Shown: positions 24,618-31,819 of the stretch, in pieces | How the letters are laid out: every line of letters begins with the position of its first letter | How positions within the stretch are numbered: position 1 is the first letter of the stretch | Assembly (NCBI GenBank): GCA_003979345.1 | Contig: RYVZ01000008.1 | Span: forward strand, 39,969 to 95,247 | From: Lachnospiraceae bacterium | GTDB taxonomy: Bacteria > Bacillota > Clostridia > Lachnospirales > Lachnospiraceae | Reading direction: 5' to 3' | DNA length: 55,279 nucleotides | Translations under genes and position numbers: made by a program | Notes under the pieces: model-generated | Told to the model about the DNA's origin: nothing | The model's input: only the letters and a program-made list of their open reading frames with translations | Database searches by the model: none

Positions 24618-26249
24618 ATGCATTTAATCATAACCTACTGCAAACAAACCATCAAACGCTATCCCAAAATTTTTCTGCGTGCGATGGGACTGATCATTTT
24701 TATTACATTATTGAGCGCGTTTCTTCCCTATGGCATGCGTATCTTTTTGGACCGTGTGACTGCTGAGGCGCATTACGGATATGCGCTTTTGGGCATTCTT
24801 GCTTTTGCTGTCTATTTAATGATGAAAACATTTGTTGACATACGGTGGTACAGGCTGTTGGACGAACTGGGTGGGCGCTGTATCACGGATTTGTCCGTGG
24901 AACTGGAGACCGCAATGGCGGAGACTTCCTTGGGAAAGATCGACGCGGAGGGGCAGGGCAGGATCAAGCATATCCTGTACGCGGATGTGCTGGACGTCTT
25001 TCGGGTGATCGGGCATCATATCCCGACGCTGCTTGGAAGTGCGGCGGTCATTTTGGCGAGTCTTGTGCTTGCCGCTTTTTATGACGCGGGACTGACGCTT
25101 TTCATTTTTGCGGCGCTGCTCTTGGGCATGCTGATCTCCGTTGCCGGAAAAAAGATCATTGCGGTAAAGGCGGGAAACACGAACGTCAAGTTAAAAGAGC
25201 ATCATATGCTCTGCGAGCAGTATGTCGACTCGGTTCCGCTGGTGCAGACGAATCCGGTGCTTTCTTATTTTACGGATAAAACGAAAAAAAGCATTGCCGA
25301 TTTTATTGCGACCTCGCAGAAAGAAGACGGTGTGCAGGTATTCTGGACGGAGGCGGTGAGCAATTATCATACCTTGTTCAATTTAGCGTTATCCGCGTTC
25401 CTGGCGCTGCCGGCAGCGGGCGGCTCGATCGTAAATCTTGTTTTTTTCATCACACTTTCGGGAATCATCATGTCGGAGGGACAGAAGAGTCAGCTTTTGA
25501 TCCAACAGATCATCCGCGCGAAGGTAAGCTTTGATAATGTGGACAGACTGCGTAAGCTTCCGAAGCGGCAGGGTGTGGAGGAGCTTGGAGAGATTGAAGA
25601 AGTCCGGTTTGCGGGTGTCGGATTTACCTATCAGGAGCATGGCACAGAAGTACTGCATGATGTATCCTGCACGCTAAAAAAAGGAGACAGTATCCGTTTG
25701 ACGGGCGGAAACGGAAGCGGAAAATCTACGTTTATCAAGCTGCTGACAGGCGCTTATTCCCCGCAGGAGGGTGAAATTCTTTTGAACGGGAAAGCGGTTT
25801 CTACATATTCCGGAGAATCGCTGAACGAACAGATTCTTTTTTTGAATCAGGATGAGATTTTGCTGGACGAGCCGGTCCGTACTTATTTAGAAATGATTAG
25901 CGGAAAATCCTATACGCCGGATAAAGCAGAGGAAGCGCTTAAGTGGGCAGCATGGGAGAAAGGAGATACGGCGATCGAAAACGGCGGCTTATCCCTATCT
26001 GCAGGTCAGAGAAAAAAGCTGCTCCTTGCAAAATTGCTGTTGCGCTATGAAAAAGCGTCGGTCATTATTTTGGATGAGGTGGAAGCAGGGCTGGACCGCG
26101 ACACGGTACATAAATACACGGAATTTCTTCAAAGTGTGTTTGCAAAGCGCGATAAAATTTGGATTTTGATCGCGCACAGCCTGAACGACGGTCTGCCGAC
26201 CATGCGGACGATCTGTTTTGAGGAGGGACGGATCAGGGAAGAATCATAG
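24618..26249 (+). CDS. ABC exporter (fused membrane and ATPase domains)
   Basis: 543 residues. Membrane domain to about residue 310 with five to six hydrophobic segments, then an ATPase domain. Walker A is GGNGSGKS (363-370), signature LSAGQ (460-464, Ala in place of the usual Gly), Walker B VIILDE (482-487) and H-loop His520. No N-terminal C39 peptidase is present, so leader removal must be done elsewhere. It is the probable exporter (and self-protection pump) for the modified peptide. AAGGAG (24601-24606) overlaps the maturase stop. Base composition matches the host rather than the cassette, so the exporter may predate the insertion. Confidence 0.85.
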   Translation: MHLIITYCKQTIKRYPKIFLRAMGLIIFITLLSAFLPYGMRIFLDRVTAEAHYGYALLGILAFAVYLMMKTFVDIRWYRLLDELGGRCITDLSVELETAMAETSLGKIDAEGQGRIKHILYADVLDVFRVIGHHIPTLLGSAAVILASLVLAAFYDAGLTLFIFAALLLGMLISVAGKKIIAVKAGNTNVKLKEHHMLCEQYVDSVPLVQTNPVLSYFTDKTKKSIADFIATSQKEDGVQVFWTEAVSNYHTLFNLALSAFLALPAAGGSIVNLVFFITLSGIIMSEGQKSQLLIQQIIRAKVSFDNVDRLRKLPKRQGVEELGEIEEVRFAGVGFTYQEHGTEVLHDVSCTLKKGDSIRLTGGNGSGKSTFIKLLTGAYSPQEGEILLNGKAVSTYSGESLNEQILFLNQDEILLDEPVRTYLEMISGKSYTPDKAEEALKWAAWEKGDTAIENGGLSLSAGQRKKLLLAKLLLRYEKASVIILDEVEAGLDRDTVHKYTEFLQSVFAKRDKIWILIAHSLNDGLPTMRTICFEEGRIREES

Positions 26250-26614
26250 TACGGATTTTTTCAACCAGCTCAGGGATATCTTAATGTTACTTTTTACATA
26301 GCAAACTAACTTTTGCATGAATTTGAGCATCGCCAGACCCTGTCGCGTTTTTTGTTGACAGAATAAAACGAATCCTGTTATAATCACCACAAAGCATATA
26401 TTCTATGGTAGCGTCTGCCGTGTCTTACGGGAAATCTCCCTTTTATGACAAAAGAACTCATAGAGTTCTTTTGGAACTCATAGAGTTCTTTGCTCTTTTG
26501 AAATCTATGCTTGATCCCAAACTAATTTAATTTTATGAGCATAGTGTGAGAAGAGCATTAGAGAGAGGACGATACTCCTGTTTTTCTTACGCTGTGGGAA
26601 CAGGAGGAAAATGA
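26250..26614. other. Leader region of the Rpn-family gene
   Basis: 365 nt without a gene. It holds a near-consensus promoter (26355-26384) and two tandem copies of the palindrome GAACTCATAGAGTTC: 26449-26473 (11-bp stem with flanks) and 26473-26491. The 5' leader is about 225 nt. Confidence 0.6.
26355..26384 (+). promoter_or_regulatory. SigA promoter of the Rpn-family gene
   Basis: TTGACA (26355-26360), 18-nt spacer, TATAAT (26379-26384): full consensus hexamers. Confidence 0.8.
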
Positions 26615-27523
26615 ATGAAAAAACGAAGACAACTGGAAGAACTGAACCTTGTGGATGATTTTCTGGTGAACAGCTTAACGAGTCATCAGGTCTACGGGGA
26701 GCCTGCGGCGCGGTGCATCCTGGAATGTATTCTGGGACGAAAGATCGGGAAACTAACGATCATCCCGCAGTGTTTCGTGCAGGGAGAGGATACGGACGGG
26801 CACGGTATCCGCATGGATGTCTATTTGGATGAAGAAGGCGGAGAACTTTTCGATTTGGAGCCGGACAACAACAGCGGGGAAAAGGACATTGCCGCTTTGC
26901 CGAGACGGGCGCGCTTTTATCATGCCAAGCTGGACGCAGGAAGCCTGAAAACGGGTGAGGAGTACAAAAGCCTGAGGAATGTGTATGTGATCTTTATCAC
27001 AACCTATGATCCGTTCGGGCTTGACCGGATGCTTTATACGGTAAAAAATGGCTGCATGGAGGAGCCGGAGCTTGTATATGAGGACGGAGCGCGGACGATC
27101 TTCCTATATACAAAGGGAACGAAAGGGAATCCGCCGGAAGATTTGAAAGAACTGTTATATTATATGGAACATACGTCAAAAGAGAATGCGGGGACTGAGA
27201 GTCTGCAAAAGCTGCATGAAATGGTAACCGCTGTCAAGCGTGATGGGAAAGTGGGGCTGACCTATATGAAAAGCTTTGAGATCGAACAGAGGATACGGCA
27301 AGAGGCAAGAGAAGAAGGTCTTGCTCAGGGAAAAACCATCGGACTGTCGGAGGCGGTGCTTGATCTGCTTGATGTTTTGGGCGAGATACCGGCTTCTGTG
27401 CGGGAGCGGATTACTGCGCAAACGGACGAAGCAGTTTTGCGTGTGTGGCTGAAGCAGGCGGCAAAAGCGGAGAGCGTGAGCGAGTTTGAAGAACAGATCG
27501 AAAGTATCAGGAATGAAGTTTGA
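26615..27523 (+). CDS. Rpn-family PD-(D/E)XK nuclease (recombination-promoting/transposase-like)
   Basis: 302 residues. The N-terminal PD-(D/E)XK core shows GIRMDVYLDEEGGELFDLEPDN, where the Asp and Glu are metal ligands, followed by ARFYHAKLDAGSLKTGEEYK and VYVIFITTYDPFG, characteristic of the family. The C-terminus is helical and charged (EQRIRQEAREEGLAQGKT). Members promote RecA-independent recombination or act as phage-defence nucleases; in Clostridia they occur in many dispersed copies. The ATG follows an AGGAGG. Strong promoter upstream. Confidence 0.85.
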   Translation: MKKRRQLEELNLVDDFLVNSLTSHQVYGEPAARCILECILGRKIGKLTIIPQCFVQGEDTDGHGIRMDVYLDEEGGELFDLEPDNNSGEKDIAALPRRARFYHAKLDAGSLKTGEEYKSLRNVYVIFITTYDPFGLDRMLYTVKNGCMEEPELVYEDGARTIFLYTKGTKGNPPEDLKELLYYMEHTSKENAGTESLQKLHEMVTAVKRDGKVGLTYMKSFEIEQRIRQEAREEGLAQGKTIGLSEAVLDLLDVLGEIPASVRERITAQTDEAVLRVWLKQAAKAESVSEFEEQIESIRNEV

Positions 27524-27729
27524 AAATAAACTTTCAAATATTGATTGGTATGTGCGCTGAAGCGCACATAGGGGTATAGATATGACGGAATGGGGGAAGG
27601 AAAAAGGATTCTGCATAAAAAGAATATATAGGATATAAACGAACAGACCGGCCTCCCTGGAAAGACCGGTCCGTTTCATTATGGCAGTCAATGCAATGTG
27701 CAATGAACTCAGATAAATACGTAAAGCAA

Positions 27730-27950
27730 TTAACCAAGTAAGCACAATACGCCCTGATTGGACTGATTTGCCTGAGCGGGCAGGACTGACCTGCCTGCTG
27801 TAAGATGCTGTTATTCGAGTAGCGAACCATCTCTCCTGCCATGTTCGTATCGCGGATCTGAGACTCTGGGGAGGTGGTGTTTTCCACAACGTTGTCCAGA
27901 TTGTTGATCGTGTGCTCCAAGCGGTATAAAGTATTTGGAATGCGCTCCGA
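27730..27950 (-). pseudogene. Flagellin C-terminal remnant
   Basis: The minus strand reads YRLEHTINNLDNVVENTTSP, then the flagellin D0/D1 C-terminal helix ESQIRDTNMAGEMVRYSNNS and ILQQAGQS, then in another frame LPAQANQSNQGVLCLLG and TAA. These are the hallmark C-terminal residues of bacterial flagellin (QANQ...LSLL). A frameshift lies near 27790. The N-terminal and central parts are absent: similarity stops next to the inverted repeat at 27962. This is a fossil fliC/hag copy and supports a motile ancestry. Confidence 0.88.
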
Positions 27951-27961
27951 TATATACGGTG

Positions 27962-28017
27962 TAAGCAAAAAAGGAATGCAACATTCTTTATACAAATGTT
28001 GTATTCCTTTTTGCTTA
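27962..28017. repeat. Long AT-rich inverted repeat beside the flagellin remnant
   Basis: 24-nt and 23-nt arms (core GGAATGCAACATT and its partner) with a 9-nt loop, one bulge and one G-U pair; T-run in the right arm. It could be a bidirectional terminator or a small palindromic mobile element at the breakpoint of the flagellin gene. Confidence 0.7.
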
Positions 28018-28084
28018 TGTTCAGTATATACGCTTCAAAAAAGATCATACATGTAAGCTTTGGACAGGCAGACAATCATAAAAA

Positions 28085-28113
28085 TAAAAAAAGAGTGCAG
28101 TGCACTCTTTTTT
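28085..28113 (-). terminator. Terminator of the minus-strand membrane protein gene
   Basis: AAGAGTGCA/TGCACTCTT stem flanked by A- and T-runs, immediately after the stop codon at 28113-28115 on the minus strand. Confidence 0.85.
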
Positions 28114-28802
28114 TATTCTGTAAACAACCACGTTAAAAATGTAAGAGCCTGTTCTTTGTGCGGCGAATTGTAAAACAGTGAAAACAGTACGACATCATCT
28201 TTTTCGTAGCCGAGCAGGGAAAGCTTTGGCGCTTCGGAGATATCAATGGCAACCGGCACGCTGCCATTCCCGTCGTCAAGATCAAGTTCGTAAAATCTGT
28301 CCGCAAACTGTGTAAGCAGGGATTCATCAAGCTCATCGTTCAGATTACAGTAATAGCCGGCATATCCGAAAAAATCAAATGTTTTAGCGTCGGTAAGCGC
28401 AAAATCAGCAACCTTTCCCTCAGAATAGGCAAGCATCATGACCGGAGTATAAGTGTTCACGGAATCATAAGTATCATCTGTACTGTAAGCAAGAGAGCAG
28501 TCGAAATCTACGGAATATTTCACGGTATCTATGCCGTTTGTGTCAGTATATTCCTGAATCAGATCTTCACGTCCGGTGCTTGTCAGGCGTGTGTTCAGGA
28601 AGACACCGGTCAGATATAGTTTTTGATGATCTGTCAAGAGCGTATGAACGATCGAGCCGACAAGAAGAACGGCGGCGATACCGCCGATGAGCTGCCATTT
28701 GTGGTAATACCAAAAGTATGCGATTCGTTTGGAAAAAGGCTGTTTTTTTACCTTTTCAGCCTGAGCTTTCATTTCTTCATTGACGCTGTTATATTGACTC
28801 AT
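28113..28802 (-). CDS. Single-pass membrane protein of unknown function
   Basis: 229 residues: a charged N-terminus (NEEMKAQAEKVKKQPFSKRI), one transmembrane helix (about residues 40-58, LIGGIAAVLLVGSIVHTLL) and an extracytoplasmic acidic domain of about 165 residues (LDLDDGNGSV and similar). I do not recognise the family. The topology resembles small anchored extracellular proteins of Firmicutes with a substrate-binding-like fold, but no motif proves it. Start ATG at 28802 with GGAAAGG about 12 nt upstream; a TTG at 28823 is less likely. Followed by its own terminator. Confidence 0.7.
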   Translation of the reverse strand: MSQYNSVNEEMKAQAEKVKKQPFSKRIAYFWYYHKWQLIGGIAAVLLVGSIVHTLLTDHQKLYLTGVFLNTRLTSTGREDLIQEYTDTNGIDTVKYSVDFDCSLAYSTDDTYDSVNTYTPVMMLAYSEGKVADFALTDAKTFDFFGYAGYYCNLNDELDESLLTQFADRFYELDLDDGNGSVPVAIDISEAPKLSLLGYEKDDVVLFSLFYNSPHKEQALTFLTWLFTE

Positions 28803-29129
28803 GATGATTACGGACCTTTCCAAAAGATATTTCCCGATCGCCAGACCGTGTACTGATCGATTCTAAAGACCTTCTCTTTTTATATCTTACTCTGCAAAAG
28901 GTCGGCGGTCAATGAGCAGGGTCAGGAAATCAAAGTGAAAATCCTAAAAAAATGATAAATTTACAAAAAGGGTATACCAATCGGCTGATTCTGTTGTATG
29001 ATAGATGCAGAAAACTCTGTCTCCTGATGAAGGAGTAAGGTTGAAAGAAATACGTTTCAACCTCCCTGATTTGAGTGCGTGCCAAAGCACGCAGATGGGG
29101 GCAAATATGAAAAATGAGAGGGATTTACG
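28803..29129. other. Divergent intergenic region
   Basis: 327 nt separating the minus-strand membrane gene from the DUF6106-like gene. Apart from the structured repeat (29041-29104) and its CTCC/GGAG neighbourhood at about 29021-29036, I see no gene and no clear consensus promoter. Confidence 0.5.
29041..29104 (+). repeat. Dispersed 64-nt structured repeat, copy 4
   Basis: Same 64-nt design as copies 1 and 2: TTGAAA/TTTCAA, then the outer stem CTCCC/GGGGG (a G-U pair replaces A-U) and inner GCGTGC..GCACGC hairpin. It ends 25 nt before the ATG of the downstream gene, much as copy 3 does before gatA. Confidence 0.85.
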
Positions 29130-29624
29130 ATGAGTGAGAGTTATTTGGAAGTAATGGTAAAAAAAGAGAATACCTTATTGGGGAAATTATTATCCATGGT
29201 CGTTATGTTTCTGATCATTTTTACGGTCGTGCTTTTTGTACTATCCTTAAATCCGATCGTATTGTTCGGTACGATTTTGTTCGGCATCGCAATGTATTTT
29301 GTAAGAATGAAAACGAATTTGGAGTATGAGTATTTATATGTTGATAAGGAACTTTCCATCGATAAGATCATGAACCGGACGAAGCGTAAAAGAGTAACCA
29401 AGATCAGTATCGAACGCATGGAGGTTCTTGCACCGATCGGGTCCTATCATTTGGACGACTATAAAAACAGAATCACGAAAGTGCCGGATTACAGTTCGGG
29501 AAGGGCAGAGGCAAAGCGTTTTCTGCTTGTGTATGAGGGGCAGAGAGGGGTCATTATCGAGCCGGGTGACGACATGATCCGCATGATCAAAAATATTGCG
29601 CCAAGAAAGGTATTTAACGATTGA
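29130..29624 (+). CDS. DUF6106-like membrane protein
   Basis: 164 residues: two adjacent transmembrane helices (about residues 20-58, LLSMVVMFLIIFTVVLFVL and the following FGTILFGIAMYFV) and a cytoplasmic C-terminal domain with mostly beta character (RVTKISIERMEVLAPIGSYH; FLLVYEGQRGVIIEPGDDM). The pattern fits DUF6106, a Clostridia family with a PH-like domain. Function unknown. The guaB promoter overlaps its stop codon. Confidence 0.75.
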   Translation: MSESYLEVMVKKENTLLGKLLSMVVMFLIIFTVVLFVLSLNPIVLFGTILFGIAMYFVRMKTNLEYEYLYVDKELSIDKIMNRTKRKRVTKISIERMEVLAPIGSYHLDDYKNRITKVPDYSSGRAEAKRFLLVYEGQRGVIIEPGDDMIRMIKNIAPRKVFND

Positions 29625-29649
29625 CACCGCCGCCGAATAGTGTTATATT
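29621..29649 (+). promoter_or_regulatory. guaB promoter overlapping the preceding stop codon
   Basis: TTGACA (29621-29626), 17-nt spacer, TATATT (29644-29649). The TGA of the upstream gene is at 29622-29624 inside the -35 box. Confidence 0.8.
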
Positions 29650-29660
29650 TTATCAAATAT

Positions 29661-29693
29661 TTCTAAAAGAAAATATTAGCGTTTCTTTTAGAA
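29661..29693 (+). promoter_or_regulatory. Hairpin in the guaB leader
   Basis: TTCTAAAAGAAA/TTTCTTTTAGAA, 12 perfect pairs with a 9-nt loop. An outer TTATCAAA/TTTTGATAA pair (29650-29657 with about 29714-29722) can enclose it. No T-run; it does not match the purine riboswitch core. Confidence 0.6.
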
Positions 29694-29744
29694 TCTTCGA
29701 TTTTCTTTTGATAAGTTCATAAAAACACATAAGGAGGCAGGGAA

Positions 29745-31205
29745 ATGGGACAGATTATCGGCGAAGGAATCACGTTTGACGATGTGCTGTTGGTACCGAG
29801 TTATTCACAGGTAATTCCAAATCAGGTTGATCTGACGACACAGCTTACGAAGAAGATCAGACTGAATATTCCGGTCATGAGCGCCGGAATGGATACGGTA
29901 ACGGAACACAGGATGGCGATCGCTATGGCGAGACAGGGCGGAATCGGCATCATCCATAAGAACATGTCCATTGAAGAGCAGGCAGAAGAGGTGGACAAGG
30001 TCAAACGTTCTGAGAACGGTGTTATCACTGATCCATTTTCATTGACTCCCGAACATACACTTGCGGATGCGGATTCGCTGATGGCAAAATTCCGCATTTC
30101 CGGCGTGCCGGTCACGGAGGGTAAAAAGCTTGTCGGCATCATTACGAACCGCGATCTGAAATTCGAAAAAGACTTCACAAAGAAAATTAAAGAATCCATG
30201 ACGAGCGAGGGACTGATCACCGCAAAAGAGGGTATTACGCTTGAAGAGGCGAAGCAGATCCTTGCGAAAGCGAGAAAAGAAAAGCTTCCGATTGTGGATG
30301 ATCAGTACAATCTTGTCGGACTCATCACGATCAAAGATATAGAAAAAACGATAAAATATCCTCTGGCGGCAAAGGATTCGCAGGGCAGACTGCTCTGCGG
30401 TGCAGGAGTCGGCATAACGGCGAATGTATTAGAGCGTGTCGGCGCGCTTGTGGACGCAAAGGTCGATGTTGTTGTATTGGACAGCGCGCACGGACATTCC
30501 GAGAACGTGCTGAGATGTGTGCGCATGATCAAAGAAAAATACCCCGATCTGCAGGTCATTGCCGGAAACGTGGCAACAGGCGAGGGAGCAAAAGCACTCA
30601 TTGAGGCAGGAGCAGATGCGGTGAAGGTCGGAATCGGGCCGGGATCCATCTGTACGACGCGCGTGGTTGCCGGAATCGGCGTGCCGCAGGTCACTGCGAT
30701 CATGAATGCCTATGCGGTTGCAAAGGAGTATGGGATTCCGATCATTGCGGACGGCGGCATTAAATTTTCCGGCGATCTGACGAAAGCGATCGCAGCGGGC
30801 GGAAGTGTCTGCATGATGGGTTCCATGTTTGCCGGCTGTGATGAGGCGCCGGGGACGTTTGAACTGTTTCAGGGAAGAAAATTTAAGGTGTACCGCGGTA
30901 TGGGATCGATCGCAGCGATGGAAAACGGCAGTAAGGACCGCTATTTCCAGACCGACGCTAAGAAGCTTGTACCGGAAGGCGTGGAAGGACGCGTAGCCTA
31001 TAAGGGGCATGTGGAAGATACCGTGTTCCAGCTGATGGGCGGTTTACGTTCCGGTATGGGTTACTGTGGTACGGCAACGATTGAAGAACTTCAAAATAAC
31101 GGAAGATTTATCAAGATGTCTGCGGCTGCGCTCAGAGAGAGTCATCCCCATGATATTCATATCACCAAGGAAGCGCCGAATTATAGTGTAGAGGATGACC
31201 ATTAA
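29745..31205 (+). CDS. guaB: IMP dehydrogenase
   Basis: 486 residues. It oxidises IMP to XMP with NAD, the first committed step to GMP. The catalytic Cys loop is GIGPGSICTTR, preceded by VLDSAHGHSENV and followed by PIIADGGIKFSGD and the flap region KVYRGMGSIAAM. Two CBS domains occupy about residues 95-205 (FRISGVPVTEGKKLVGIITN and EKLPIVDDQYNLVGLITIKD). The ATG at 29745 follows AAGGAGG. Monocistronic with its own promoter and a structured leader. Confidence 0.97.
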   Translation: MGQIIGEGITFDDVLLVPSYSQVIPNQVDLTTQLTKKIRLNIPVMSAGMDTVTEHRMAIAMARQGGIGIIHKNMSIEEQAEEVDKVKRSENGVITDPFSLTPEHTLADADSLMAKFRISGVPVTEGKKLVGIITNRDLKFEKDFTKKIKESMTSEGLITAKEGITLEEAKQILAKARKEKLPIVDDQYNLVGLITIKDIEKTIKYPLAAKDSQGRLLCGAGVGITANVLERVGALVDAKVDVVVLDSAHGHSENVLRCVRMIKEKYPDLQVIAGNVATGEGAKALIEAGADAVKVGIGPGSICTTRVVAGIGVPQVTAIMNAYAVAKEYGIPIIADGGIKFSGDLTKAIAAGGSVCMMGSMFAGCDEAPGTFELFQGRKFKVYRGMGSIAAMENGSKDRYFQTDAKKLVPEGVEGRVAYKGHVEDTVFQLMGGLRSGMGYCGTATIEELQNNGRFIKMSAAALRESHPHDIHITKEAPNYSVEDDH

Positions 31206-31257
31206 AGGGAAACGCTCTAACAGATGTAAGGTTTTGACCATGAAAGGGGACCTGTGT

Positions 31258-31284
31258 ATGAAACGATATGTTATGTTTGCATAG
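31258..31284 (+). CDS. 8-residue leader ORF 1 (ends Met-Phe-Ala)
   Basis: ATG with AAAGGGGA 7 nt upstream, encoding MKRYVMFA then TAG. The stop codon lies in the left arm of the hairpin repeat at 31271-31300. A second ORF of exactly the same length and with the same ending lies at 32586-32612 in the same repeat. Confidence 0.45.
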   Translation: MKRYVMFA

Positions 31285-31300
31285 CAGAGGCTATTGCAAA
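31271..31300 (+). repeat. Hairpin repeat TTATGTTTGCATAGC..., copy 1
   Basis: TTTGCATAGC pairs with GCTATTGCAAA (one bulged A), loop AGAG. Copy 2 is at 32599-32627. It lies between guaB and the CD3324-family gene. Confidence 0.75.
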
Positions 31301-31302
31301 AA

Positions 31303-31378
31303 AAACAGATGAAAGCCATCTTCATAGATGACAACCGTTTTAACAGATGGCAACTATCTTAATAGATGGTTATATGTT
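31303..31378 (+). repeat. Four 19-bp iterons upstream of the CD3324-family gene
   Basis: AGATG recurs at 31307, 31326, 31345 and 31364, exactly 19 bp apart. The unit is roughly TAAYAGATGGCAACNATCT, best kept in the third copy. The array ends 56 nt before a gene encoding a small helix-turn-helix protein, so it may be that protein's operator array. Confidence 0.7.
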
Positions 31379-31434
31379 TAGAAAATTGCCATAGCCGCTG
31401 CAATTCCTAAAAAAATATAATTTAGGAGGCAGGC

Positions 31435-31716
31435 ATGGGCTATCTGAAAGCAGAAGAAATTCTGCCGGCCGCGGTCATAGAGATGATACAGGAGTATGTA
31501 GACGGGGCAAATATCTACATTCCGAGAAGACAGGATAACAGACGGGAGTGGGGAAGCAGGACGGCATACCGTATGGAACTGGGTGCCAGAAACGCGGCGA
31601 TCTATCAGGATTATCTGTCAGGGATGAGGATGAAGCTGCTGGCGGAGCAATATTTTTTATCCGAAAAAAGCATACAGCGGATCATCAGGCAGGAACGGCA
31701 AAAAAACGTGGGCTGA
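31435..31716 (+). CDS. CD3324-family small DNA-binding-like protein
   Basis: 93 residues resembling the CD3324 family (Mor-like helix-turn-helix). Landmarks are YLKAEEILPAAVIEMIQEYV, YIPRR and the C-terminal helix-turn-helix MKLLAEQYFLSEKSIQRII. Function unknown; a small transcription factor is likely. TTAGGAGGCAGGC precedes the ATG. Its stop codon lies within the left arm of its own terminator. The iterons upstream suggest autoregulation. Confidence 0.8.
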   Translation: MGYLKAEEILPAAVIEMIQEYVDGANIYIPRRQDNRREWGSRTAYRMELGARNAAIYQDYLSGMRMKLLAEQYFLSEKSIQRIIRQERQKNVG

Positions 31717-31741
31717 CTTTTAAGTCGGCTCACGTTTTTTT
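31705..31741 (+). terminator. Terminator of the CD3324-family gene
   Basis: AACGTGGGCTGACTT/AAGTCGGCTCACGTT (two G-U pairs), loop of 1-3 nt, then T-run. The gene's TGA (31714-31716) is inside the stem. Confidence 0.85.
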
Positions 31742-31819
31742 ATAACGAATCATTAGGTTTTATACAGGTTCAAATAACTGGTATGTTAGATATAGTGAAA
31801 GCTGACAGGGAGGTCCAAT

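Larger units (their letters stand above)
27524..28112. other. Intergenic region with flagellin fossil and inverted repeats
   Basis: 589 nt without an intact gene. From left: a TATGTGCGCT/AGCGCACATA stem just after the Rpn gene (27549-27570), an ACCGG/CCGGT stem (27649-27673) that could be the old flagellin terminator, the flagellin remnant (27730-27950, minus), a long AT-rich inverted repeat (27962-28017), and the terminator of the minus-strand gene (28085-28113). Confidence 0.6.

Noticed and set aside
27176..28075. Long minus-strand ORF of 299 codons
   Set aside because: It spans the antisense of the Rpn gene and one frame of the flagellin remnant; no family-like sequence of its own.
29650..29744. 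Purine riboswitch before guaB
   Set aside because: The conserved junction and loop sequences of the guanine/adenine riboswitch are not present.
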